A stretch of DNA of 64,000 nt from Devosia sp. (lineage in GTDB: Bacteria; Pseudomonadota; Alphaproteobacteria; Rhizobiales; Devosiaceae): contig NZ_JANQAH010000005.1 of NCBI RefSeq assembly GCF_024707125.1, forward strand, positions 186,001-250,000. The letters run 5' to 3'. This document shows positions 1-9,187 of the stretch, in pieces. Under the pieces are notes generated by a model, which worked only from the letters and a program-made list of their open reading frames with translations, had not been told where the DNA came from and did not search any database. Every line of letters starts with the position of its first letter. Within the stretch, counting starts at the first letter, position 1. Made by a program: the position numbers and the translations under genes.

Positions 1-105
1 ACTAGTCAACATAAATTTCGCAGGCTGAACCCCGGAGCCGAGCGCCGCTCTTTCCGGATGCCGCAAGGACCCCGTTACTCTTATCGAGTGAAAGAGAAAG
101 CGCTC

Positions 106-1095
106 ATGTCAGCTCTGCTGCGCATATTGAGGACGTTGCGACGCACGCTTTTGCAAGCGGTGCCCACTGTTCTCGGCATCATCATTCTCAACTTCTTCCT
201 GCTGCAGCTCGCCCCCGGCGACGCAGCCGACGTGATGGCTGGCGAAGCCGGTTCAGCGACCGTTGAGACCATGCAGGCGCTGCGCGAGCGCTTCGGTCTC
301 GATAATCCGGTGCTCGTGCAGCTTGCTAATTATCTCGGCAATCTCGCCCAGTTCAGCCTCGGCTTTTCGCCGCGCTACGGCATGCCGGTGACCGAGTTGA
401 TCGGGCAGCGCCTGCCCGGCACGTTGACGCTGATGGCCATGGCTCTTGCCATCGCCATTCTCATCGGCCTGACACTCGGTTCGCTGATGGCGGCCTTTTC
501 CGGCCGCCTGCCGGACCGCCTGCTTTCCATCTTCGCGCTGCTCTTTTATTCCGTGCCCGGCTTCTGGATCGGCCTGATGCTGATCGTGCTGTTCTCGGTG
601 ACGCTGGGCTGGCTGCCGAGCGGCGGCGCAGGGACTATCGGCTCCTCCTATACTGGCTTCGCTGCCATCATCGACAAGGCGCGGTACATGGTGCTGCCGG
701 CGACCTCGCTCGCACTCTTCTATGTCGCGATCTACGCTCGCCTGACGCGCGCTGCCATGCTCGAGGTCAAGAACCAGGACTTTGTGCGCACGGCTTACGC
801 CAAGGGGCTCTCGCCCGCGGTGGTGACCGTCAAGCATGTGCTGCGCAACGCGCTGATCCCAATCACCACCATGGCCGGAATGCATGTCGGCGGCATGCTC
901 GGCGGAGCCGTGGTCGTCGAGACTGTCTATAGCTGGCCCGGCCTCGGACGCCTCGCCTTCGAGGCCGTGATGGGCCGCGACTACACCGTTCTTCTGGGCA
1001 TCCTGTTGCTGTCGTCCATCCTGGTCATTCTGGCCAATGCGCTGGTGGATATCGCTCAGGCTTGGCTCGATCCCCGCATCGGAGAGCAGAAATGA
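106..1095 (+). CDS. Peptide-type ABC importer permease (DppB-like)
   Basis: Inner-membrane permease of a dipeptide/oligopeptide-type importer, 329 residues. It is strongly hydrophobic, with about six membrane segments; the first covers roughly residues 13-35 and is followed by the binding-protein-dependent transport domain. The cytoplasmic loop that docks on the ATPase is visible in the last third (AKGLSPAVV). An in-frame upstream start exists at 58, but ATG 106 is preferred because it follows the purine stretch AAAGAGAAAG and gives the normal family N-terminus. Its stop overlaps the next start by 4 bases (ATGA), so translation is probably coupled. The substrate cannot be read from the protein; the downstream DszB- and DszC-like genes hint at a sulfur compound. 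The first 105 bases of the window hold no gene that I can see. Confidence 0.9.
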   Translation: MSALLRILRTLRRTLLQAVPTVLGIIILNFFLLQLAPGDAADVMAGEAGSATVETMQALRERFGLDNPVLVQLANYLGNLAQFSLGFSPRYGMPVTELIGQRLPGTLTLMAMALAIAILIGLTLGSLMAAFSGRLPDRLLSIFALLFYSVPGFWIGLMLIVLFSVTLGWLPSGGAGTIGSSYTGFAAIIDKARYMVLPATSLALFYVAIYARLTRAAMLEVKNQDFVRTAYAKGLSPAVVTVKHVLRNALIPITTMAGMHVGGMLGGAVVVETVYSWPGLGRLAFEAVMGRDYTVLLGILLLSSILVILANALVDIAQAWLDPRIGEQK

Positions 1096-2084
1096 CGACC
1101 GAAACCGCCGTCACGCATGCCGTTTCGCCAATTCAATCGCGCGCCAGCGCCACCCAAGCCGAAAAGCCGGATGCCTCTCAATGGCATAACATCAAGGCGC
1201 CCGATGCCCGCACCACGCGCACTGCTACGGTGTCCGTGCCCGCCGGCCGGCGCGAACTGGCTGCCTTCCTGCGCAATCCCAACGCGCTTTTCGGACTGGT
1301 GTTTCTGTCCCTGATGGTCGCCGCGGCCCTTGTCGCGCCGCTCGCCTTTCCCGGTGATCCGCTCGGCATGGTGGGCAAGCCATTCCTGTGGCCCGGTCAG
1401 GAAGCAGCCTTCCCGCTCGGAACCGACTCCATGGGCCGCAATGTGCTGGCCGGTCTCTTCCATGGCGCGCGCATCTCGCTCTTTGTCGGCCTGACCGCAA
1501 CGGCCCTAGGCCTCGGCGTCGGCATCACCGTCGGCTCGCTGGCCGGCTATTTCGGTGGCTGGGTCGATGACGTGCTCGTGCGCATCATCGAAATCTTCCA
1601 GACCCTGCCGAACTTCGTGCTGCTGGTCGTGCTCGTCGCCATCGCCCAGCCCTCGGCTACCACCGTTTCGGTCGCCATCGCCATCGTTAGTTGGCCCATG
1701 GTGGCGCGCCTCACCCGTGCGGAGTTCCGAGCCATCCGTGAGAAGGACTACGTTGTCGCCGCGCGCAGCCTCGGCTTCCGCCACCCGCGCATCATCTTCA
1801 AGGAAATCCTGCCCAACGCACTGCCGCCGCTGATCGTCACCGCCTCGGTCATGGTCGCGACCGCTATCCTCATGGAATCTGCCCTCAGCTTCATGGGCCT
1901 GGGCGATCCCAACGTCGTCAGCTGGGGCTCGATGATCGGCAATGGCCGCGAGCTGATCCGCACCGCCTGGTATCTCACCTTCCTGCCGGGCCTCGCCATC
2001 GTCTTCACTGTGCTCGCCCTCAACCTGATCGGCGATGGTCTCAACGACGCGCTCAACCCGCGCTTTTCGGAGGAACGCTCGTGA
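1092..2084 (+). CDS. Peptide-type ABC importer permease (DppC-like)
   Basis: Second permease subunit of the first importer, 330 residues. The N-terminus is unusually long: about 55 polar residues rich in Ala, Thr and Arg precede the first membrane segment (around residues 67-90). After it come the DppC-type periplasmic segment with FPLGTDSMGRNVL, which is diagnostic for this subfamily, and five further membrane helices. The ATPase-contact loop is seen as AARSLGFRHPRII. ATG 1092 overlaps the upstream stop as ATGA, and its own stop overlaps the ATPase start as GTGA, so genes one to three form a tightly coupled operon. Heterodimer with the 106-1095 product; substrate unknown. Confidence 0.9.
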   Translation: MTTETAVTHAVSPIQSRASATQAEKPDASQWHNIKAPDARTTRTATVSVPAGRRELAAFLRNPNALFGLVFLSLMVAAALVAPLAFPGDPLGMVGKPFLWPGQEAAFPLGTDSMGRNVLAGLFHGARISLFVGLTATALGLGVGITVGSLAGYFGGWVDDVLVRIIEIFQTLPNFVLLVVLVAIAQPSATTVSVAIAIVSWPMVARLTRAEFRAIREKDYVVAARSLGFRHPRIIFKEILPNALPPLIVTASVMVATAILMESALSFMGLGDPNVVSWGSMIGNGRELIRTAWYLTFLPGLAIVFTVLALNLIGDGLNDALNPRFSEERS

Positions 2085-3781
2085 GCCCCGCATCCAGCCG
2101 TCTTCTCGAGGTCGAAAACCTCACCGTCCGCTTCGGCTCTGCCGATCCGGTCCGTCACCTGAGCTTCTCCGTCGATCGCGGCGAAACCGTCGCGGTGGTG
2201 GGGGAATCGGGCTCGGGGAAATCGCTCAGCGCCCTGGCCCTGATGCGCCTCCTGCCGCGCAATGCGCAGATCCCCAATGGTCGGATCACCTTTGAAGGCA
2301 CCGACCTGCTGAAACTCTCCGACCGCGACATTCGGAAAGTCCGCGGCAGGGAGATCGCCATGATCTTCCAAGAGCCGATGACCAGTCTCAATCCGGTCGC
2401 CACCATCGGCAACCAGATCGTGGAAGTTCTGCGGCTCCACGAAAAGCTGAGCAAGAAGGAAGCGCGCGCCCGCGCCATCGAACTGCTCAACCTCGTGAAA
2501 ATCCCGGACGCTGAAAAGCGCGTCGACGATTTCCCGCACCAGCTTTCCGGTGGCCAGCGTCAGCGCGTGATGATTGCCATCGCAGTGGCCTGCAAACCCA
2601 AGCTGCTGATTGCCGACGAACCGACCACGGCACTCGATGCGACCATTCAGGCGCAGATCCTCGAACTGCTCGACGAATTGCGTCGCAAGCTGTCGATGGG
2701 CCTGCTGTTGATCACACACGATCTCGGCGTCGTCTCGCGCTGGAGCGATCGCGTCGTCGTCATGTATCACGGTGACAAGCTCGAAGAGCTGCCCGCGTCC
2801 GAACTCTTCTCGCCCGATCGCCACCCCTATACGCGCGGACTGGCTCAAGCCTCGATCCGGCTCGAAGACGGCGTGCACTACACCTCTCGCACCCTCTCCG
2901 AAATCCGCGTGGTCAAGGATGCCAACGGGCACAACGACTACCAGATCCGCCAGCCCGTCCCCCGCGACCTGCCGCCAGTCGCCAATGACGACGAGCCGAT
3001 CCTGCAAGTGGACGGCCTCTCGGTCACCTACCGTACCCGCAATCGCGAAAACCGCGCCCTCGACAAGGCCACCCTTACCCTAGCCAAAGGCGAAACTCTT
3101 GGGATCGTGGGTGAATCCGGTAGCGGCAAATCGACCCTGTCGAAGGCCATCATGCGCCTCGTCAACGCCGAAAGCGGCAGCATCCGCTTTCAGGGACAGG
3201 AGATCACCGGCCTCGGCCCCAACCAGCTCCAGCCGGTTCGCCGCGACCTGCAGATGATTTTCCAGGACCGCTTTGGGTCGCTCAACCCGCGAAAATCGAT
3301 CCGCGACATTCTCGAAGCGCCGCTGATCGTCCACGGCGTGCGCGACGCTGCCGAACGCCGCCGTCGCATCGACGAAACTTTTGAGCACGTGCGCCTGCCG
3401 CTCTCGGCGGCGGATCGTTATCCGCACGAATTCTCGGGTGGCCAGCGCCAGCGCATCGGCATCGCCCGCGCCCTGATCCTGCGCCCGTCGCTCGTCATCT
3501 GCGACGAGCCGGTGTCGGCGCTCGACGTGTCGATCCAGGCGCAGATTCTCAATCTTCTGGTCGATCTCAAGCGCGACCTCGGGCTCAGCTATCTCTTCAT
3601 CTCGCACGATCTGGCGGTGGTCCAATACATTTCCGACCGCGTCATCGTGATGAAGGATTCCCGCATTATCGAAGAGAGCGACCACAAGACCATCTGGCGT
3701 CAGCCCAAGACCGACTACACCCGCGCGCTCATCGCCGCTGCGGCCGGCGGCGAAACGCGGAGCAGGGCGCTCGCTTCCTGA
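2081..3781 (+). CDS. Fused double ATP-binding subunit of peptide-type ABC importer (DppD-DppF-like)
   Basis: Single polypeptide of 566 residues containing two complete nucleotide-binding domains, equivalent to separate OppD and OppF proteins. Domain 1 (about residues 5-260) shows Walker A GESGSGKS, signature LSGGQRQRV and Walker B LLIADEPT. Domain 2 (about 305-560) shows a second [17 protein letters not shown] and LVICDEPV. Both carry the H-loop (THD and SHD). It would form the cytoplasmic motor for the two upstream permeases. GTG 2081 overlaps the previous stop as GTGA and lies behind GGAGGAACG, a good ribosome binding site. Fused dual ATPases are common in alphaproteobacterial Dpp-type operons; the other importers in this window use separate ATPases. 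Confidence 0.92.
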   Translation: MSPASSRLLEVENLTVRFGSADPVRHLSFSVDRGETVAVVGESGSGKSLSALALMRLLPRNAQIPNGRITFEGTDLLKLSDRDIRKVRGREIAMIFQEPMTSLNPVATIGNQIVEVLRLHEKLSKKEARARAIELLNLVKIPDAEKRVDDFPHQLSGGQRQRVMIAIAVACKPKLLIADEPTTALDATIQAQILELLDELRRKLSMGLLLITHDLGVVSRWSDRVVVMYHGDKLEELPASELFSPDRHPYTRGLAQASIRLEDGVHYTSRTLSEIRVVKDANGHNDYQIRQPVPRDLPPVANDDEPILQVDGLSVTYRTRNRENRALDKATLTLAKGETLGIVGESGSGKSTLSKAIMRLVNAESGSIRFQGQEITGLGPNQLQPVRRDLQMIFQDRFGSLNPRKSIRDILEAPLIVHGVRDAAERRRRIDETFEHVRLPLSAADRYPHEFSGGQRQRIGIARALILRPSLVICDEPVSALDVSIQAQILNLLVDLKRDLGLSYLFISHDLAVVQYISDRVIVMKDSRIIEESDHKTIWRQPKTDYTRALIAAAAGGETRSRALAS

Positions 3782-3849
3782 CCTCAATTCCACCTTCAAT
3801 ACCAAAGACCATGGTGTCGGCTTACGGCACCACGAACAGGGAGTTTTCC

Positions 3850-4911
3850 ATGGTCGACTATCGCTATCTCGGTCGCAGCGCGCTGAAAGTGTCGCCGATC
3901 ACCTTGGGCAGCATGATGTTCGGCAATCAGACGCCGGATGACGTCGCCTTCCGCATCATCGACAAGGCGCGCGAACAGGGCATCAATTTCATCGATACGG
4001 CCGACGTCTATCACGATGGCAAGTCTGAGCAGACGGTCGGCAAGGGCATCAAGAAGCACCGCGACGACTGGGTGGTCGCCACTAAGTTCGTCAATTCGCG
4101 CGATCCAAAACCCAACAAGGGCGGCTATTCGCGCAAGTGGGTCTACGAGACCGTCGAGAATTCGCTGCGCAATCTCGATACCGACTATATCGACATCATC
4201 TATTTCCACCGTGCCGTGTTTGACGCTTCGCTCGAAGAGCCTGTCCGCGCCATTGCCGATCTGATCAAGGCCGGCAAGCTGCGCTATTTCGGTGTGTCGA
4301 ACTTCCGCGGTTGGCGCATTGCCGAGGTTGCCCACCTCGCAGACCAGCTCGGCATCGATCGCCCGATCGCCAGCCAGCCGCTCTACAACATCGTCAACCG
4401 CACCGCCGAAGCAGAGCAGCTTCCGGCCGCTGTCGCCAACGGCCTCGGCAATGTCTCCTACAGCCCGCTCGCTCGCGGCGTGCTCACCGGCAAGTACAAT
4501 GTCGGCGAAGCGGCCCCGGCCGATAGCCGTGCCGGCCGCGGCGACAAGCGCATGCATGACGTGGAATTCCGCGAAGAATCCATCGAGGTCGCCAAGAAGG
4601 TCGCTGCCCACGCTGCCGCCAAGGGCACGACGGCTGCCGACTTCGCGCTGGCCTGGGTGCTGAACAACCAGCTCATCACTTCGGCCATCGCCGGTCCGCG
4701 CACTGAAGAGCAGTGGGATGGCTACATCCGCGCTCTCGATGTGAAAATCGACGCCGACGACGAAGCGCTCGTGGATAGCCTCGTGGCGACCGGCCACCCC
4801 TCCACTCCGGGCTTTACTGATCCGGGTCACCCCGTCGAGGGTCGCGTGCCGCGCTCCGCCGCCAGCTCCGCGCAGATCATTCCGCTCAGCCGCACCCAGC
4901 GCGTCGCCTAA
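3850..4911 (+). CDS. Aldo/keto reductase
   Basis: NAD(P)H-dependent oxidoreductase of the aldo/keto reductase superfamily, 353 residues with the expected TIM-barrel length. The catalytic tetrad can be placed: Asp and Tyr in FIDTADVYHDGKSE, Lys in VVATKF and His in IIYFHRAV. The C-terminal cofactor-binding region is present as ITSAIAGPRTEEQW. ATG 3850 follows AGGGAG at good spacing and begins the family-typical MVDYRYLGRSALKVS; an in-frame start at 3811 has poorer support. It sits 68 bases after the ATPase gene, so it may belong to the same operon. The substrate is unknown; it may process the imported compound or a carbonyl released from it. A strong hairpin follows the gene. Confidence 0.88.
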   Translation: MVDYRYLGRSALKVSPITLGSMMFGNQTPDDVAFRIIDKAREQGINFIDTADVYHDGKSEQTVGKGIKKHRDDWVVATKFVNSRDPKPNKGGYSRKWVYETVENSLRNLDTDYIDIIYFHRAVFDASLEEPVRAIADLIKAGKLRYFGVSNFRGWRIAEVAHLADQLGIDRPIASQPLYNIVNRTAEAEQLPAAVANGLGNVSYSPLARGVLTGKYNVGEAAPADSRAGRGDKRMHDVEFREESIEVAKKVAAHAAAKGTTAADFALAWVLNNQLITSAIAGPRTEEQWDGYIRALDVKIDADDEALVDSLVATGHPSTPGFTDPGHPVEGRVPRSAASSAQIIPLSRTQRVA

Positions 4912-4932
4912 GCACTTCGGATTGCACTCAAG

Positions 4933-4955
4933 AGGGCCGGCAACTTGCCGGCCCT
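4933..4955 (+). terminator. Hairpin terminator after the aldo/keto reductase gene
   Basis: Perfect inverted repeat, AGGGCCGGC paired with GCCGGCCCT around a five-base loop. The following T-tract is weak (TTGTCGTT), so termination may be partial. It separates the importer/reductase genes from the binding-protein gene. Confidence 0.6.
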
Positions 4956-5231
4956 TGTCGTTAGCGGCGGGCAAGAAGAAGCATTTTCTTCTTCGAAGGG
5001 GCCGATTTTCCCGCCCACGAACTCGCTTTGGGCCCATCATTGCGTGTTGGCGCGAAATTTTTTCTTTCCGCGCGTCCGGCGGCGTTGAGTGTTTTTCCGC
5101 CCGCTGCCTCAGTTCGTAATCCATTATCTCGATAAAATAACTAGACATTATAAAGTCATCCTGCCTCGCCGAATTGGGGCCCCAGTTTCCACGTCGCTCC
5201 ACAGAGCGGCACGCAACGGACAGGACCAAAA
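4956..5231 (+). promoter_or_regulatory. AT-richer leader upstream of the binding-protein gene
   Basis: A 276-base non-coding stretch. It contains a second small hairpin (AGAAGAAG and CTTCTTCT arms near 4974-5000) and, near 5115-5160, an A/T-rich block (ATAAAATAACTAGACATTAT) that stands out against the GC-rich surroundings and is the most likely promoter or activator site for the gene at 5232. I cannot assign exact -35 and -10 boxes. Confidence 0.35.
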
Positions 5232-6854
5232 ATGACGACTTCCAAATCTCGTGGCGTGCTCGCCCCAACGCGCCGCGCCTTCCTGCTTTCCACGGCCGCA
5301 CTCGCCCTTGTCTCGACGCTGCCGGGCTTCGCTTTTGCCCAGAGCGCGACCCCGACGCCAGGCGGCAGCGTATCGATCAACATCGGCACGGAGCCGCCGG
5401 TTCTTGTGCTCATCGCCCACACGGCAGGCGCCGCCTACTACATCAGCGGCAAGACTACCGAAGGTCTGCTGACTTATGACGAAAACTTCCAGCCCCAGCC
5501 GCTGCTCGCCACCGAATGGGAAGTGGCTGAGGATGGTCTGCGCTATGCCTTCAAGCTGCGCGAAGGCGTGAAGTGGCACGACGGCAAGGACTTCACCGCT
5601 GAAGACGTGGCCTTCTCCATCCTGGCCCTCAAGGAACATCACCCCCGCGGCCGCGCCACCTTCGCATCGGTCGAACAGGTCAATGTCCTCGGCTCGCACG
5701 AGGTCGAACTGATCCTCTCCAAGCCCGCGCCGTTCCTGCTGACCGCCTTCGCCAGCTTCGAGGCGCCGATCGTGCCCAAGCACCTCTATGAAGGGACGAA
5801 CGTCCCGGAAAACCCGCACAATGTTGCGCCGGTCGGCACGGGTCCCTTCACCTTCGTCGAATGGGTGCGCGGCAGCCACGTCATTCTCAAGAAGAACGAA
5901 AACTACTGGGGCGAGGGCAAGCCCTATCTCGACCAGCTCATCATCCGCTTCATCGTCGATCCCGCCGCAGCCGTTGCTGCCATTGAATCGGGCGAAGTGC
6001 AGGTTTCGGTCGCCAACGTGCCGCTTACGGATATCGAGCGCCTCAAGGCCAATCCCAACCTTGTGGTCGACACCCGCCCGGCGCCTTATTCGCCGAGCAT
6101 TGCGCGCGCCGAATTCAACCTCGAAAATCCCTACCTCGCCGACATCAAGGTCCGTCACGCCATCGCGCACGCGATCGACAAGGATTTTATCGTCAACACC
6201 ATCTATCTCGGCTACGCCACCCGTCTCGACGGCCCGGTGAGCCCGGATCTGGCGCGCTTCTTCAATCCGGACGTGCCGAAATATGAATTCGATCCGGTCA
6301 AGGCCGAGGCATTGCTCGACGAGGCCGGCTACCCGCGCGGCGCCGATGGCTTCCGCTTCAAGCTCTTCGTCGATCCGACCCAGCCCTCGGGCCCGCCAAA
6401 GCAGACCGGCGAGTATTTCGTCCAGGCACTCGCCAAGGTCGGCATCCAGGTCGAGCTGCGCACGCAGGATTTTGCGACCTTCGTGAAGCGCATCTTCACC
6501 GATCGCGACTTCGACATCGCCATTGAAGGCATGAGCAATCTTTACGATCCGACAGTTGGTATCCAGCGCCTCTACTGGTCCAAGAACTTCAAGGTCGGCC
6601 TGCCGTTCTCCAACGGCTCCAAGTACGAAAACCCGGAAGTCGATCGTCTGCTCGAAACTGCAGCCGTCGAGATCGACCCCGCCAAGCGTCTGCAACTGTT
6701 CAACGATTTCCAGCGCATCGTGGTCGAAGACCTGCCGACGCTCGACATCGTCACGCCCGCGTCGATCACCATCTCCGACAAGCGCGTGCAGAACCTCAAG
6801 CTCGGCGCCGAGCACCTCTGGACCAACGGCGCGGACATCTACCTCGCTTCGTAG
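5232..6854 (+). CDS. ABC importer substrate-binding protein, family 5, Tat-type signal
   Basis: Periplasmic solute-binding protein of the peptide/nickel (SBP family 5) type, 540 residues. The N-terminus has a twin-arginine-like motif (TRRAFLLS) followed by a hydrophobic stretch and an AFA-Q cleavage region near residue 37. Family hallmarks include LREGVKWHDGKDFTAEDV, GTGPFTFVEW and the ENYWGEGKPYLD segment. It is the obvious receptor for the permeases and ATPase at 106-3781, although it is separated from them by the reductase gene and a hairpin. A strong terminator follows, which lets the receptor be made in excess. The ligand is unknown; the downstream desulfinase-like and DszC-like genes favour an organosulfur compound over a peptide. 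Confidence 0.9.
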   Translation: MTTSKSRGVLAPTRRAFLLSTAALALVSTLPGFAFAQSATPTPGGSVSINIGTEPPVLVLIAHTAGAAYYISGKTTEGLLTYDENFQPQPLLATEWEVAEDGLRYAFKLREGVKWHDGKDFTAEDVAFSILALKEHHPRGRATFASVEQVNVLGSHEVELILSKPAPFLLTAFASFEAPIVPKHLYEGTNVPENPHNVAPVGTGPFTFVEWVRGSHVILKKNENYWGEGKPYLDQLIIRFIVDPAAAVAAIESGEVQVSVANVPLTDIERLKANPNLVVDTRPAPYSPSIARAEFNLENPYLADIKVRHAIAHAIDKDFIVNTIYLGYATRLDGPVSPDLARFFNPDVPKYEFDPVKAEALLDEAGYPRGADGFRFKLFVDPTQPSGPPKQTGEYFVQALAKVGIQVELRTQDFATFVKRIFTDRDFDIAIEGMSNLYDPTVGIQRLYWSKNFKVGLPFSNGSKYENPEVDRLLETAAVEIDPAKRLQLFNDFQRIVVEDLPTLDIVTPASITISDKRVQNLKLGAEHLWTNGADIYLAS

Positions 6855-6863
6855 CGTCGTCAG

Positions 6864-6897
6864 CCTGCCGGGGATTGTCCCCGGCAGGAGTCTTTTT
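6864..6897 (+). terminator. Rho-independent terminator after the binding-protein gene
   Basis: A 10-bp perfect stem, CCTGCCGGGG with CCCCGGCAGG around the loop ATTGT, followed by AGTCTTTTT. It ends only 15 bases before the next start codon, so the genes at 6912-10020 either depend on read-through or have a promoter inside this short space. Confidence 0.85.
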
Positions 6898-6911
6898 GTG
6901 CAGGATTTTCA

Positions 6912-7958
6912 ATGACCGTTGTGCCCCAAAGCGTCTGGTACGCCCATTCACCCGCCGTCGCGCCGCTGATCGTTGCCCTGCATAAGGGCTGGCTTGCCGA
7001 TGGGCTCTCCCAGCAGGGAATTGGCTTCCAGTCGGTCAGCGGTCATGCCGATCCGGCCATTCGACGTTCCTATTCGGACCACCACCTCAATTTCCAGATC
7101 CGCCAGGGCGGCAATGTTCCTGCCCTATGGGCGCGCTCGAACGGCGCCAACACCCGCCTCGTCGGCCTCACCTGGACGCAGGAATTTCAGGCCATCGTCA
7201 CTTTGCCCAAGACTGGCATCAAGACCGCCAAGGACCTGACCGGCCGCCGCTACGCTGTGCCGCGCTTCGCGCCGCTCGGCTATCAAGTGCTCGCACCCTT
7301 CGCCATTCGCGGCCTCGTCAATGCACGTGCCGCCGAAGGGCTTGATATCGCCGGCATCGAACTGGTCGACGTGCATGTCGGTCGCGACGCTGCCGGGCAG
7401 GGCGAAACCTTCGGGCGCTTTGCGCCAAAGCGCCTCGCCATCTATGCCGATGAATCCCTCGCGCTGCTGCGCGGCGAGATCGATGCCTTTTACGTGAAGG
7501 GAAGCGAAGGCATTGCGGCGGCTAGCTTTATTGGCGCCAGCGTGGTTAGCGAATTCGGTTTCCATCCGGACATCAATATCCGCGTCAACGCCGGCACGCC
7601 GCGCCCTCTGACGGTGGACCAAGCCTTCATCGATGCTCGACCCGACCTAGTCGATCTGCTGGTGGGCGAGATCGCCAGTGTCGGCGATTGGGCTAATGAG
7701 AACCGCGCTGAGGCCATCGCTATCCTGGCGCGGGAGAACAATGTCGGCGAGCAATTCGCCAATCTGGCACTGGGTGACGACCTGCGCACGGCCCTCGGAC
7801 TGACGCTGGAAGTCGGCGAGTTGCGGGCCTTTGAGGCCTATAAGCAGTTCCTCTTGGAGTGGAAATTCCTCGACAAGGATTTCCCGCTTGATGCCTGGGT
7901 GGCGCCGCAACACCTTGCCGCAGCACAGAATTTTCAGAAGACCAAGGCCCGACCATGA
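6912..7958 (+). CDS. DszB-like desulfinase-family protein (catalytic Cys replaced by Ser)
   Basis: 348 residues with the periplasmic-binding-protein fold of the nitrate/sulfonate (NMT1/SsuA) group but no signal peptide, so probably cytoplasmic. It resembles DszB, the 2-hydroxybiphenyl-2-sulfinate desulfinase: the C-terminal stretch YKQFLLEWKFL...DAWVAPQHL matches DszB's TQQFLLTNNLL...DQWAAPEFL, and the RQGGNVPAL segment matches the active-site arginine loop RFGGEIPPL. The DszB catalytic cysteine lies in YSNCP; here the equivalent is YAHSP, with serine in its place. Function is therefore uncertain: a desulfinase with altered chemistry, a related carbon-sulfur lyase, or a binding protein. It overlaps the DszC-like gene by 4 bases. 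No strong ribosome binding site is evident (AGGATTTTC). Confidence 0.7.
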   Translation: MTVVPQSVWYAHSPAVAPLIVALHKGWLADGLSQQGIGFQSVSGHADPAIRRSYSDHHLNFQIRQGGNVPALWARSNGANTRLVGLTWTQEFQAIVTLPKTGIKTAKDLTGRRYAVPRFAPLGYQVLAPFAIRGLVNARAAEGLDIAGIELVDVHVGRDAAGQGETFGRFAPKRLAIYADESLALLRGEIDAFYVKGSEGIAAASFIGASVVSEFGFHPDINIRVNAGTPRPLTVDQAFIDARPDLVDLLVGEIASVGDWANENRAEAIAILARENNVGEQFANLALGDDLRTALGLTLEVGELRAFEAYKQFLLEWKFLDKDFPLDAWVAPQHLAAAQNFQKTKARP

Positions 7959-9187
7959 CCGCTGCCGCCCAAAAGATTTTGTCCGTTCCGCGCGGCCCGA
8001 GCCGGGAAGAACTGCTTGCCCGTATCCCTGCTTTGGTCGCCGAAATCGCAAAGGGCGCAGCGCAACGCGATCTTGATCGCGAATTGCCGTTCGAGGCGTT
8101 TCGGCTGTTCCGGGAGGCCGGGCTTGGCGCATTGCGGGTGCCGGTGGAATTGGGCGGGCCGGGTGGTTCGGTGCCTGATTACATCGAGTTGATCGCGGCC
8201 TTGGGATCGGCAGATTCCAATGTGGCTCATGCACTTAGGTCGCATTTCAACTATGTCGAGAACCTGGTTCTTACAAACGCCGACCAGCGCGATGCGGGGG
8301 CTATCGAGAGCGTGCTGGAGGGCAAGCTGTTTGGTGGGGCGCATACCGAGCAGGGCACGGCGCGGCCGGGTGAGGTAACGACAAAAATCGTAAAGGTTGG
8401 AAGCACTTGGCGGCTCAATGGGCGCAAGTGGTATGCGACCGGAACGGCCTATGCCGACTATGCTTCGTTCAGTGCGGTCAATGAGGCGGGCGAGACGGTT
8501 GGTGTGCTGCTGCCGGTGGATCGGAAGGGGATTGAAATCCTCGACGATTGGGATGGCATGGGGCAGAAGCTGACCGCGAGCGGCGGTGTAGTGCTTGATA
8601 ATGTTGAGGTTTTTGAGCACGAGTTTGCGCGCCGGAGTCTGGAAAATCAGGTCGGCCGGCACTGCTCGACGCTGCGGCAGTTGCATCTGGCGGCGAGTGC
8701 GGCTGGGGCGGTGCGGAACGTTTTGAGTGATGGGATCGACTATGTGAGGAAGCAGGCGCGGTCGGCGGCGCATAGTCCGGCGGCGACGGCGCGAGAAGAT
8801 CATTTCGTTCAACAGGTTATCGGCGAGATCGCGGCCAATTCGCTGGCGATTGACACCCTGATTGCCGAGGGTGCGAAGGCGCTGCAGCATACCGCAGATA
8901 CGTTCGCAACGGGTGACGCCGAGGCTATCGAAACGTCCCTTATTGCTAGCACACTGGTAACGGCGAAAGCCCAATTGGTTATTGGTCAGCTAGGACCGCG
9001 CACGGCCGAGCGCATGTTCGAACTTGGTGGCGGTTCGGCGACCTCGAGAAAGTACAATTTCGACCGTCACTGGCGAAACATTCGGACCGTGCTCAACCAC
9101 AATCCGCTGCTGCACAAGTCGCGCATTGTCGGCGACTACATCCTCAACGGCACGACCACCCACTTGAAAGAGGGCAAGGTGTTTTGA
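7955..9187 (+). CDS. DszC/SfnB-like flavin-dependent monooxygenase (acyl-CoA dehydrogenase fold)
   Basis: 410 residues, the usual length of the DszC/SfnB/acyl-CoA-dehydrogenase-like flavin monooxygenases that oxidise dibenzothiophene or sulfones with reduced FMN. The order is an N-terminal helical domain (LVAEIAKGAAQRDLDRELP), a middle beta domain (FGGAHTEQG, LNGRKWYATGTAYADY, DDWDGMGQKLTASG) and a C-terminal four-helix domain ending FDRHWRNIRTVLNHNPLLHKSRIVGDYILNG. That ending closely matches DszC and retains its near-terminal active-site histidine. The catalytic glutamate of true acyl-CoA dehydrogenases is not evident. ATG overlaps the DszB-like stop (ATGA). With no DszA in view, complete dibenzothiophene desulfurisation is unlikely; oxidation of a smaller sulfide or sulfone is more plausible. 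Confidence 0.8.
   Translation: MTAAAQKILSVPRGPSREELLARIPALVAEIAKGAAQRDLDRELPFEAFRLFREAGLGALRVPVELGGPGGSVPDYIELIAALGSADSNVAHALRSHFNYVENLVLTNADQRDAGAIESVLEGKLFGGAHTEQGTARPGEVTTKIVKVGSTWRLNGRKWYATGTAYADYASFSAVNEAGETVGVLLPVDRKGIEILDDWDGMGQKLTASGGVVLDNVEVFEHEFARRSLENQVGRHCSTLRQLHLAASAAGAVRNVLSDGIDYVRKQARSAAHSPAATAREDHFVQQVIGEIAANSLAIDTLIAEGAKALQHTADTFATGDAEAIETSLIASTLVTAKAQLVIGQLGPRTAERMFELGGGSATSRKYNFDRHWRNIRTVLNHNPLLHKSRIVGDYILNGTTTHLKEGKVF

Noticed and set aside
5148..6815. 555-codon - strand frame
   Set aside because: Antisense shadow of the binding protein at 5232-6854.
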